This document shows positions 25,952-37,500 of a stretch of 64,000 nt of DNA, in pieces. This DNA is from Pelargonium tetragonum (lineage: Eukaryota > Streptophyta > Magnoliopsida > Geraniales > Geraniaceae): assembly GCA_036897445.1 (NCBI GenBank), contig JAYMTL010000054.1, forward strand, positions 47,693-111,692. The letters run 5' to 3'. The notes below the pieces were generated by a model. It had not been told where the DNA came from and ran no database searches. It was given only the letters and a program-made list of their open reading frames with translations. Position numbers and translations under genes: made by a program. Every line of letters begins with the position of its first letter. Position 1 is the stretch's first letter.

Positions 25952-28271
25952 GAATCCCCCGCGATTTCCTTTTTAATAAGATATTGCATTCTGGCTTATT
26001 TTTTCCTTGTTTAAGTATTTTCCTTTCTTTGTATCAAGGAGCACCCGGTAGAAAATTTCTCTTGATTAGCCTACTTTCCAAAGAGCTAGTGGTAAGGTTA
26101 GGGCCTAGGACTTGCTTTTTTATTCTTACGGGTTTAGTATTTTTCTCATTTAGTAATTATTCACAAACGGACTCATAAATTAACATAAAAGAGTAGGAAA
26201 CTCTAAGTCAAAAGGGTAATTATAAATACCTTTTTGTAACTTATAAAGCACCTTAGGATTCTAATATATGAAATTTCCCTAAATTTGAATTTGACTTCAG
26301 TTTTTCCTAGATATTTCGGGATCCCCTGTTTCAGAGGCACCTTTATACAATAGCTAAATCAACACCCTTAAAACGGAGCTCCTAAAGTCTTTTAAAAAGA
26401 AAAAATTTCGGGTGACGTAAAGAGTGTAAAAAGGAAGCTCCCCTTAATACTATAGGGATTTTCTTGGCTAATATCACTAGTATCAGAAGTAGTTTAAGGT
26501 GATTGTTTACAAAGAATAAATATAAGAGCACTTGTGACTTGCAAGATTAAAAAGTTTTTGGGAGTTACCTCAGGTAGTTAGTCCTTAGTAAGTAGATACC
26601 TCTGATCCATCGAAAGCCTAGTCGAGCCGAATTGTAGAAACGTTCTCAATTTATATGTCCTATAGCAGTTTTTTAGGATTCAAACCGAGGTCCTCCTTTT
26701 CCTTGACCACTCCCAGTTATAGGGTTGTTAAGATCTAATAAATCTTTCGAAAGCCCCTCTTTATATTATAAAAGAGATAAGCGCGTCAAAACATCTTTCA
26801 ATTTTTAATTGAGTCTCTTACCTTGTTAAAGTCGAATAAAGAAAGAACATAACCCGGAACTTTTTGTCCTTTGTCATACTATGTTCTTAAGTTTTCAAGG
26901 AAGTTAAATCGTAGTAGAAATGTAGAAAGAAAACATGTGGGGCTCTCTTACAAAGGGGTTCTAAAGGAAAGTAAATTGAACTGTAAAAAGGTTTGAGCCC
27001 TCGTTTTGGCATTTTAAATTATAGGATGTAAGGGTTTTTTTAGATCCTTCAAGTAAGATTGTAGGTTCTTTAGAATTTTTAGAGGAAATTTCTGTTCTTG
27101 TCTAGCAACTGTGAAAAAGCCAGTCTTTTTTAAAAAGTATCCTGATTGATATTACAGCCTCGCGGAGATAACACACACGATCCAGAATTTTTGGAGTGAT
27201 AGAAGAAATACTCCTAAGTTTTTTATATAACAGAAATTAGATATGAGTTTTCTAAAAGATAACTTAAAAAGCAGAGGAGGCCCCTTTTTTAACCTATAAC
27301 AATATAGAACCTCCCCTTTTATATCACAGTTTGAGTTTTTGAATTTCGTTTTTGTTATGAAGTTATCTAATATCTCTGCTATCGGAGCCCGATAGGGGCT
27401 TATAGGACATTTTCTCTTTGTAGAGGGTCCGCGTGCTTGAATGCTTTAAAAGTAAGACATATATTATAATTTTGAGTATATAGTACCCGCTGAAGTCTCA
27501 CATTGCCCAACCTATGACATAGTACATAAAGCTTCTATTAGATCCGCAACGGGTTCCTAAGGGTATTTATAACATAACAAAGAAACCCCTATACATTCAG
27601 AAATAGCATCAATCAAGTAAGAAAATATGATCGAGCTGAGGCGAAGAGTTCAAAACGGATGAAAATAAAAAAGGAGACTCTAATTCTATCTAAGCCCAGT
27701 CCTCACTCACAGCGACCCTTAGTCTTTATGTCAGAATTGAAATCCCTATGATTATATCGCAAAAAGACTTGTGCTTTAGCAGTAGGAAAAGCATATGCAG
27801 TTTCCTCGAAAAGGGTTCCCCGGATAAAACTTTACACATAAAAAGACTTAGCCTTGTCTTGAGCAGAACTTTTTCGCTGAAATCTAAGTCAAAATTCAGT
27901 AAAACCCAGTTTCTATAAAGTTCTTTAGATTTTATAACTTACTATACTATTCGCAATTCTTAAATCCTATTAGCAAAACCTATTAAATCAGACTCAAGGG
28001 ACCTGCCTATTTAAATTTTTAAGAGCTGTTCTAAGGCGAGGGTCCTTTATTATAAATATTTATAACTAGCACTCCTTTTGTAGATACAATTCTAAATACC
28101 CAACTAATTATACTCTAGTAAAGTAAGCACAAAAATGAGAAATTCCTTAAGAGTGATACTAGGGCGGGCTACCTTAGATTAAAGGATGCCCTTAAATTCC
28201 AATATTGATTAAAAAGCTCTCGCTCCCTTAATTCTTAATTATAGAGTATAAAAACCTTTTGTTACTGACGG

Positions 28272-28291
28272 GTGGGTTCAATTGAACCCAC
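28272..28291. repeat. Perfect 20-bp palindrome
   Basis: GTGGGTTCAATTGAACCCAC equals its own reverse complement over all 20 bases; the flanking pair does not continue it. It contains the tRNA-like word GGTTCAA, but the arm geometry of a tRNA T stem is wrong: two extra bases lie in the 3' arm if a 7-base loop is imposed. A dimeric binding site or a chance event are both possible. By rough estimate a perfect 20-bp palindrome is expected about 0.1 times in this much sequence. Confidence 0.9.
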
Positions 28292-29502
28292 GAGATTTTT
28301 GCTGGTAAGTCTTCCGATTTAATATGGATTTTGTCCCCGCATTTTTACTTAGGCTTTTCCGGGGTCTCCCCTAGAAGTCGGCGGGCATTTACTAATGTTT
28401 AAGAACGTTTCATAACAGGATTTTATCCATTTGCATCTTTGAGCAGTCTCTACATTTCAATTGGAAAGCCCGAGCTTATCTTGAGGTATTGCTTAGGCCG
28501 TATAATACGAGCAGTTGAAAAGGAATTCCTGTAGTATTTCTCGCTCTCTATAGGCCGGAATAAGATAAGAGGAGGACAAATACAAAAATTGAAAGTATCC
28601 ACTTCTATTTTGAGATTTATAACCCAAGGTATCTGTAAACAAACAGGTAAGTTGCTAAAGTCCTCTGTTTATCCTTTAAATTGAAATTTGATTATTTATT
28701 AAAGTCCTCCTCAGGTAGTTACCTATTAAAGATCTTTTCTTGTTTAATTCAGTAAGGGGAAACCTAAGTCCGGAATCTGGCAGCTTTTTATCTCTCTGTG
28801 GTTATAAAGGGTTGCCTACTTTTTAAAAACTCGCTATCATCGTTATACTTAACTAAGCGCAAGTCTTGCGTTGACCCTTACCTTAAGTGGAAAACAAAAA
28901 CAAAGTGTTTTGAACCTTTTAAGCCAATGGAATTTCAATTCATAAACGTAGAAGAAAGTGTGCAAGTAACTCACATAAGTTTCGGCATTTAAGCGTTTTG
29001 AACTCTTTTCAGTTAGGATCGGGATCCCTTATATATATTACAAGGGAACCCATAGGTTTTATTAAAGTCTAAAGAATGCAAAATTCGGGCTGGTAAAATT
29101 TCGTTTGGTATTAAAGCCCCTACAAGTTCGCTTAAAGTGCTGCGATCAAGTATAAGAAATTTTAGTTATAGTATATCCCGGGTATCCTGTCATGTGCCTA
29201 TGGAGCTTCCAAAAAGAAGTTGAATCCAAATAAGAAATAAAGCTAATACCAGGGTTCCTACCTTGTATAAACCCGCGCTATACTATAAGGGTGTCCCTGT
29301 TTTGGTAGCTTTTAGGACCCGATCTTGCAAGCAAAATCCCTTATATATAAACGGGCCCTAAAAATTGGAATTCCTAAACTAAAAAGGTTTGCAAATTAAC
29401 AATTCACAGAGACGTACCTGAATCTTATTCCTCCTAATTTGAACACTCAGCTATTAGCATCTATAGAAAGACTTCTATGTTGGTAAAATACCGGTATACT
29501 AA

Positions 29503-29533
29503 AAGCCTCCGTATACTTTATAAGTATACTTTA
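29503..29533. repeat. Short direct repeats of GTATACTTTA
   Basis: GTATACTTTA occurs at 29511-29520 and again at 29524-29533, separated by TAA. A related GGTATACTAAAAG lies just before, near 29503. Each unit contains the palindrome GTATAC. It is a local duplication or slippage product with no gene next to it. Confidence 0.7.
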
Positions 29534-32500
29534 ATTGCAGAATAGCTTTTAAGTGCAACAGAGGAATCCTTACAAAACTAAAACCGATACTTAGAATAAT
29601 TACGAGAAAGCGCAGAACCTATAACTTGCAAAAGAATCCCTTCAGGGTAAGCCTTCAAGAGAGAACTACATACATATTATATATAAATAACATATAGAAT
29701 TTCTACAAACAAGGGACTTTCTATTTTTTTAAATAATTTTTAAATAAACGGAGAATTATAACAATATACGTTAAACAAAGTCAATCCTTTTTTATACCGG
29801 TACTGCAGAGCAAAGAGCAGATATCAAAGATATAGCTAAAACGCACTGAAATTGCAAAAATTCTCCCTGTTTAACTAGCGACCTATCGTTCTAAAAAAGA
29901 CTATCCCAAGTGAGCAGGGCTTTAGGTCTTAACAAAGCGTGTAATTTCGGCTGAAACTGGATTCGGATAGTACTTATTATAAGCCAGAACTCTAGACTAA
30001 AATTTTCACTCACAGAATATTCTTTCCCTACTCACGCAGTTTAGTTTTACAGAGAGAGTACGGCATATAGGCCCTGAGAGGTAGTAAGGAAGCCTGCTCC
30101 TTGATATTTGATTGAGTCTAGCTCCCTTTGTAAGAAACTTAGAACATAAAATCTATTGGGATTCGTTATTACTGAATGGTAACGAACAGCTTTAGCTGGA
30201 CTGCCTAAATATCATACTTGTCATAGCTCTTACCCACCCTACAACCACTTTATTGACAACACGGAAAGTAACTGGGGCCTCTTTAAGTAATTTGGCTATC
30301 CCTGACTCTATTTAATTAAAGTAAGTATTCCTGTACTCGTTAATTGTTAATATAAGAATCAATGTTATACTTTTAGGATACTCATGAAAACGGAATCTAA
30401 AGGGGTTTTTTTCTATCGATGAAATTTGTATACTGGTTAGGATAAACTAAGGTGCGTGACTGTCTTATAACTATTTACTCTTTTTCTTTTAGCTTTCCTA
30501 TAAAGAAAAGAAACCAGGTGCTAACTATATCTAGAAAAAGGCTTTAAACATTCATGCCTGAGTATTCCCCTATTAGGTTTGTAGCCCAATTTCCTTTTCT
30601 TGTTGGAGTTCATCTGTAAATCCTAAAATGTCAGAGGGCCATCTTCTCCTTATTTTTAAGAGGTAAAGTTTCTTAATTACAAACTTAAAGGCTCTCCAAC
30701 CGGATTTATTCGGTTCCCCAAGTGAACTCTAAGTATAAAATTTCCGTTTTTAGCTTTATTAAGTAAGTGTTAGGAGCAACCTTTAGAATTATCTCATAAC
30801 TTGGTAGCAACACCTTAGCTGAAATATAAAAAGACTTTGATAATCTTCTATTTACGCGTTAAAAAAGCTCTTAGATATAGATAATATAAACAGAGTTTTC
30901 GTATTTAACAGATAAGATACACCCACACGCACAACTTTCGAATGAACATTAGGGAATCTTACAAGACTCTTATCTGGAATTTAGACCCTTTTTAGTAGGG
31001 GAGTAGTTTCTCTAGATTCTTGAGCCACTAAAGTCAAAATTTTTTATAAGTTTTCAGGAACAAGTCACAATGAAAGTTTATAGAAAATCTTCTTTTATGT
31101 TATTTTGTAAGTAACTTATCTCAAATCTCAACTCGGAAATCAAAGGAATATCTAGTAATGGGTAGTTTAGTAATAACGTAAACCTAAGTATCTAAATATA
31201 TAGGTAAGGAGTTTTCTGTTCTGTATTGGCTTACTTATTCGGGGTACCACTAATCTGGAAAAAGACCCAACTTCTGTTTCTACTTCAAAGAGGAATGGAG
31301 CCCTTATATAGTAGGTCTATACGATTAAGTCTAGGATTAAGGCACTTCTATTCTAAGAGTTTTCCTTAGACTTTTTATTAAAGCTTTAGTTATATACCAG
31401 ATACAAAATAGAAAACTTAAGGCAGGGTTAATCTTTAGAAACCTAGGTTTTTACTAAAGGCACACTTTATGAATTGCTGCTTTTAGAATTCGTAAGGGAT
31501 TCGCAAGAGCTTTTTATCAATGCCTAGCCTAATTAAGGGGACTAAAAAAAGAGCCTTAAAGGTTTTTGCCTGTATTACTCTTTCAACTAACGGGAGTTTC
31601 TACAAGAGAGTGGGTCCTAAAAAGGAGTTTTGTAGTCATGAGTTTTATTAGAGAAAAATACTAGCATTTTTTAAGAGGTTGGGGCTTCTCATGTTCTAGG
31701 GATTACCGATTAAATAGAACTTCTTGATAAAACCAACCCTAAGTGAAATATACCTGAGGATAAAAAAACTCTACTTCTGTATACTAAAGGACCCTACCGG
31801 GGTACTGGCGCACTATAGATAAAGGAAGGCGGCAGTTACATTTTGGGTTGAACTTACGACACAATTAAAAATATATAGATTATGTAATATAAACTCTTAT
31901 TACTGAATTTACTCAAGCTTCCAAAGATTTTGCATGTAGAATACGTCCTTTAATACGTTTCTTATATACCACTTAAATAAACTTAAACAGCGCAAAAACC
32001 CTTGATAACTTATATTCATAAGGCCTTTAAACCTTCTCCCAATTCCGCAGTTTAGATGTTTTTTCCCTTAAAGCTAACTGAGAGCCGCCTGCCCGGGTAT
32101 CCTTAATTAAAGCTTGGATACTTTTTTTATTCGTTTATGTCGTAGTTCCCAGCTCGCAGTAGTTCCTTTTTGCTGTCTTAAAAAGAAGCCCTCTATAAGA
32201 GGACCCGTCTTCGAGTCGAAGAGTTGCATAGGTATCTCACAATTAAATGAGCTGCTTGTAATTTACGGGGTCCTATTCTTAAAAGGATTTTATCTGCCAC
32301 TAAATGATTCTGGGTTTTCTCTAATAAGTGGCAGTTGTAGCTTTTTAAACAAATTATCAAGTCTAAATGTAGAAAAAAGACTTTTAAAGAAAGAAGTACA
32401 ATATTATAAACTTTCTATTATATAACTCTTATTATTATAAATTCTATTTCATTCATAACGACCCAATAAGTAACTAATTAAAGATACTTGCATAAAAAGA

Positions 32501-32697
32501 TTATAATATGCGTATCCTCTTTCCTTACTTTCCTAACAAGAAGAGTTATACTATAGAGCTCCTATTAAAGCCCCTGCCATAAGTCCCTAAATCCCAAAAG
32601 GGATTAAGAAAAAAGAGTATCCCCCTTGGAGTGCTCTAACTAACAAACAAGTAAGCCAATCAATAAGATAAAAGTGTGTGCCTATATTTTCTTTCTG

Positions 32698-32868
32698 TAC
32701 TATCTATTAAACTCTATACCATAACTAATTTATATAGAATAATCAACTATACTACTTTCCCATAATATAGCATACAATACAGTATAGTTACACTAGCTCT
32801 AAGTCATCCATAACAGGAACAATAAGAAGCCCCATACTCTAGGTTATAAAAATACAACTATCTCTTTA
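32698..32868. repeat. Left part of copy B, shared with the 34.17 kb copy
   Basis: TACTATCTATTAA at 32698-32710 recurs exactly at 34173-34185. Similarity continues into the next bases (ACTCTATACC here, GAACTTTATAC there) and through a CA/TA-rich run with small gaps. This stretch runs directly into copy B of the diverged family, so the repeat unit is probably longer than the three-copy core. By eye alone the right limit of the match with 34.17 kb cannot be fixed. Confidence 0.4.
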
Positions 32869-33190
32869 GTTACTCTAGCTCCTTATGCAGATACAGAAAG
32901 CCCATAAACGAGTAAGTCTAAGCCATTAACAACAAGTCCTAAATTAAGAATAAGTCATCATAAAGCAAGTCAGTAACAATTAAGTCAATAGAAACAAGTA
33001 ACAAGTCAAGTAAGGCAAAGCAATCAAGGTCATCTGTGTGCTATAAAGCATCTATACACATTCAAGAAATTATATAACCTTAACCTCCTGCGGATGCCCT
33101 TCAGTCGGTAACAAGGACAAGATTCTCTTACTACAAGGTTTCCATTCTCCATAACGATAAGAACAGAAGACAGGAGGTGCGACAGCCCTT
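32869..33190. repeat. Diverged repeat, copy B (best preserved LTR-like segment)
   Basis: Copy B carries ATTAACAACAAGTCC at 32925-32939, then a run of loose AAGTC/AAGTA repeats to about 33030 that is about 70 bases longer than in copy A. GTGCTATAA follows at 33038-33046 and CCCTTCAGTCGGTA at 33097-33110. TAACA at 33109-33113 could be an LTR terminus, but similarity to A and C appears to continue to about 33184, where GGTGCGACA would give another TG...CA-type end (TGTCGCACC on the minus strand). This copy keeps more CA and TG than its surroundings, so it is either younger or less mutated. The LTR identity is inferred from LTR-like layout and end dinucleotides. No primer-binding site or polypurine tract was confirmed. 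Confidence 0.55.
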
Positions 33191-34169
33191 AGACTAATAG
33201 AACTGTTCTACTATGTCTATATTCTATCTCTTTTTTCACTTACACTACTAACGCCTATCCTTGCATTTTTTAAGTTGCAGGCTCGGGTATTCTATTGATT
33301 TCCTTCTGATTCCTTTTCGCTCACCGAAATATCTGTTCTAAAATAAGGGCTCCTTTTTTGTACCAAAAAGCATGAGCATGCCTGATAAGGTTCTTTCCTA
33401 TATACTAGTAATAAAGAAAACCTGGAGGAAATCTCCCTTAAGAACGGGTACTACTTTCTAAAAAAAAGATATATACCTCCCAGTTAAACTTTATATAATT
33501 ACTGTAGGACTAATACAGTAAGTGGGCTAAGGGAATAGTACCAATTAAGAAGAAAAGGTTATGGGTGTTGAGGTACCCGATTGTAAAGTAAGAGTTCGTA
33601 ACAAGCAACAATACAGGAAAATACCTGATAGGGTTGGGTAAGAATTGCCCTTTTTATGTTCTTCTTGTGTTTCTTTCTAGATTTTCGATTCTGGATAGTA
33701 AAAAGTATAAAACTAAGAGTCTGTTTTCGTGCTCACAGGGTAGAGGTTTCAAATCTTGGATATTACAAGTTACAAGGACGGGCTTTTACGAATTATGCTG
33801 TGCGGTATTCGATATTCTAGGTTTTCAGACCCTGGAAAGTTAACGAAGGAAAGCGGTATAAATTTAAGAAGTGTATTTCAAGGTTCTGAGTTAGTAATTA
33901 AAGAAGACAAAGTAAGGTAAGAGTAAGAGGGGTCCGAAGTGTTTCCAGTTTTGAGTCTTAAGAAAAGAGGAAAGGTTTTTAGAAAAGGAAAGCAGGAAGC
34001 CTTGTTGGTGGTCATAAGCATTCCTATTCTATCATTACACTATATAACAAAGCCCTCGGGTACCTTACAGTAAAAAACACAAAATCTCACTAGGGTTCTA
34101 CCCTATTTATAAAAATAACTACAAATACAATAAGAGTTCCCTTAAACTCCTAAAACGACTCTAATTTCT
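33191..34169. other. No gene seen between two repeat copies
   Basis: One 69-codon plus frame (33634-33843) is present without any recognisable product. The plus strand is purine-biased at about 33.84-34.0 kb. The region separates copy B from the 34.17 kb repeat and could be transposon interior or unrelated filler. Confidence 0.4.
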
Positions 34170-34500
34170 CTTTACTATCTATTAAGAACTTTATACAAAA
34201 GTAACTTATCAATAACAGTCTACAATACTGTAATATACATTAGTAGATATAAATACATAGACTCTAGTTCCTTAGCTTATCAAGAGGAGTAGACAAGCTT
34301 CCCTAGCCCCGTTTATAAGACTCCTCTTCCTTCCAATTTATAATAAAGCTGTTAGTACATTAAGTCTAATAAAATCAATATAAAAGTAAGCTCCTTTTAC
34401 TTAGATTGTACACCTAGTTTAATATAACGAAACAAGTAAAAGGCCCCCTCTAGGTATATGCATGCAAGACTACAAACACAAGTAAAGCCTTAAAGACCCA
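34170..34500. repeat. Probable further copy of the diverged family (34.2 kb)
   Basis: This segment opens with TACTATCTATTAA at 34173-34185, identical to 32698-32710, and resembles the left part of copy B over roughly the next 100 bases with gaps. Further on it has GTACATTAAGTCTAATAAAATC, which can be aligned to the CATTAACAACAAGTCC area of copy B, and scattered ACAAGTAAA words. The GTGCTATAA and CTTCAGTCGG core words were not found, so it is either truncated or more mutated. Extent is approximate. Confidence 0.35.
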
Positions 34501-37500
34501 TTCTGGAAGTAAGTCCTGGGCAGTTTTCCTGTGGAAGAGTTTCGCAATTAAGACTTTCCTATACAAGATTTTCTATAAAATTAAGATTTGACTTCCTCGC
34601 ATTTTTAACACTCGTGTTAGTACTAGTTTTATGGGTTTATAGATGGTTTAGTCCTGTATAAAATACTTACTCCCCTTGATAAGATAAATTGATACATAAT
34701 AGTAGCAGTCATAATTATGTCCAAGAAAGTCGTATAACTAGAGTCTCCTTATCTTTATAAAGTGGTTTTCTTAGCCGGTTAAGGTTAAAAACTCTGGGAA
34801 TAAATAAGCCTAGGTATTCCGGACTGTAAAGAGTAAAGGAATTAACAAGGAGAAGCCGTTCTTCATTTTTCTGATTCTTCTTACTAATCTTTCTCCTACA
34901 TGTATAAATAAAGGGAGAACCTCAACCCTCCTCCGCTAGTAACTTAGTGCAACAATTATATAATATTAGCCAAGGAGAAGATAATTTAAACATAAGGAAA
35001 TCCCTCTATTTTTAGGGAAAAATCCTAGCTACACTCCTCTAAGAACTGGCAAGGGGGCATACCTTAGACTATAACAACTAATACAGACTTTAATACACTT
35101 CTTTTATCAAGAATACCCCCTAGCAGACAACGCTTTATAGGCTTTTACCCAGAAGACCTAAAAAGAAACCTTCAGTATACCATAACACCTAGAATTCAGA
35201 AACAAAAAGCACAATTTTTTTGAATCTCCTTACTTTTAAACAGCAACAGACCCACTATATCTAATACATTCAGGGATTATATAGAGTTAGAAAAACCCTT
35301 TCTAGTAAATACTCAAGGCTAACGAAAAAGTTTAGGGACTAAAAACTAAAGCATTCTTTGAAACCCGCTCTTTAATTCTTACAATCTATCAAATCTCTAT
35401 CTTCTTAACAGATATACCAGCAACCTCTCTTTTATGAAATTCCTGTTGCCTGTACCCTTCTTCTAGCCTATTCTACATTATTACCCGTTTTAATAGTTTA
35501 TAGATCATGGTATTCCTTTTTTATAGACCCATAGTCCGTCTTTTTCTGTAAAGCATGAGTCTTTCTCTATCAGAGTCTTAGATAGCGCACACCCCTATAA
35601 CCAACATCAGGAAAAAAGAAAAGCCTAACTCTTTAACCAAAGTAAACAATACGTAGATTCTAATCGTAGCAACTTCTTTTTTTAACTTGGAAAATTTTAA
35701 CTGGATAAAAAGAGTTAACTAAAAGACTTTTGAAGTGGTTTTTGAAAGGCTCCTGTTTTAGTGCGAATAACTCTTCTAACTAGTAAGTAGGGTACTGTAG
35801 GATAACCCAAAGCATTTGCTATACTAGAACGGTCATTAACCCGCGATAAAGAGTCTCTTATTTATTATATATTATACTAATGCGATTGGACTTCTTTATT
35901 CTCTGGAATGCCCGAAAAGTGCTCTCGAGTAGATTAATTCAGGGGGTTAACTCGGGTTTCAGGAGTTTATATTACCCAAAGGGTTAACAAAAATGTAGTA
36001 GCTTGTTTTTGCAAGAAAGTACTTAATTGCCTTAACAAAAGAGAGCTACAAAAAATAGAAATAGTATATGACAAAATATTACGATTTTCACCGATTCAGA
36101 TGTCTACAAACACCCCACTTCCTCGAGAATTCCTTGTAGAAATAGGAGACTAATTTCGGAAAAGGTAAACAACTAAAACCTTGCTATAGTAGGTCTGGGT
36201 AGCACCCCTAAATTATATATAAGCTTTCTCTATCTGAAAAGTCTAAGTTTTTCGTTTTGCTACAACAAAAAGAGGCTATTACAAGTATTTCGCAAATGAC
36301 TGAGTCGATGTGTGACAAAGTCCTTTTCTTTTTTTGCACTTTACTATTCTTAAAAGTTATAATACACTCGGCCCTGGGTATAACAACACATGTCAAGGTC
36401 TCCGGCTGGATCATCCTGATAAATAAGTACATTTTTTGACAAGTATAAGCTCAAAAAAGTAAAGGGTATCCTGAAATTATTCTACTAGAACAAGGCCTGG
36501 ATAATTCTGATCAAAAAAGTGGTTTCATCTAAAATTGTCTATACTTTCAGTCTTTCTTTTAATTTGAGTAAATGAACAAACTTGTTGCACATAACAACTA
36601 TTTTATTAACCCCAGAGTAGAGTATCCAACATATACTTAAAACCGAAAATTACCTAACGAAGGGGTTCCCTTACACCTATCGGACAGGAGAGCTCCTATA
36701 AGAGAAATGACTCCAAATGGTCGACTTATCCGGATTAAAATTAAAAAACTAGAATATAAATAGGGAGCACTTTAATTTGTTTATCGGCATTTGTTTTTAA
36801 CTGAAAAACTTCTAGCGAATAAACTTAGGCGAGGAAATTCCTATTAATTTTTGACGTTTGTCCTAAAATTTATTTAATGTATAATTTGAGATCCTTGTAA
36901 TTAATTATAGGGAATTCCTTACTTTTTTGTTTCCCTTATTACGGCGAGTATTAACAGAAAGTCCTAACTTGTAGCGTAATTCTTTTGTTTATGGTAGAGC
37001 AGGGTTTTCCGGAAATTCTTATAAAAAATGAAGGCAAGCAGGACCTGCGTTAGTTATTTTAAAGTATTGGTATGCGCAGTAAGGAGGTGAGTCCTTGCTA
37101 CAAAGTATACAAATAGGAGCTCTCTCGCAAACTCTTCCAATAAAACCTAACTTCTTACTAAACTTCATAAAAAAGAACCTAGACAAGAATTTCACTGGAC
37201 TTCTTTTACCGGAAACAAATGACTTTCGCTTAAGCTCTCTAGACTCTCAAATGTCTTTTTTATTGGCAATAGGAAACCCGAAACCAAAGGAACACGAATA
37301 AGGATATTCTATGATATTATGCCTTTTAAGTTAAAGAAGGAATACTGCTTGATTAGAAATGCAAAAGTCAAAACCCCGTGTAAGAGACTTCAAATCCCTG
37401 GGAACCCGTACCCTAGAGTCTTGCTTACAAAGTACTTAAAAACCTCGATACTAGAGAGAAAATCACTAACTTGAAAAAAAAATAATAAGGAAACCTGAGG

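Larger units (their letters stand above)
25952..32690. other. No gene seen; degenerate AT-rich sequence
   Basis: Frames at 25930-26178, 28798-28992 and 32114-32425 (all plus) are the only ones of 60 codons or more. The last, 103 codons from a TTG start, is the longest in the window and has no clear domain. A perfect palindrome lies at 28272-28291 and a short direct repeat at 29503-29533. The rest carries no pattern I can name. Confidence 0.5.

Noticed and set aside
32114-32425. 103-codon plus-strand open frame with a faint resemblance to the C-terminal (RNase H) part of a Copia polyprotein
   Set aside because: The resemblance needs gaps and lacks the conserved acidic residues and the TEAEY-type motif; it starts at TTG and its length is within chance for the window.
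36403-36420. GGCTGGATCATCCTGATA resembling the start of small-subunit rRNA
   Set aside because: Similarity stops after a few bases and no downstream rRNA sequence follows.
36208-36439. Overlapping open frames of 74 (minus) and 60 (plus) codons on opposite strands
   Set aside because: Both are under 75 codons without motifs; overlap on opposite strands suggests a chance gap in stop codons.
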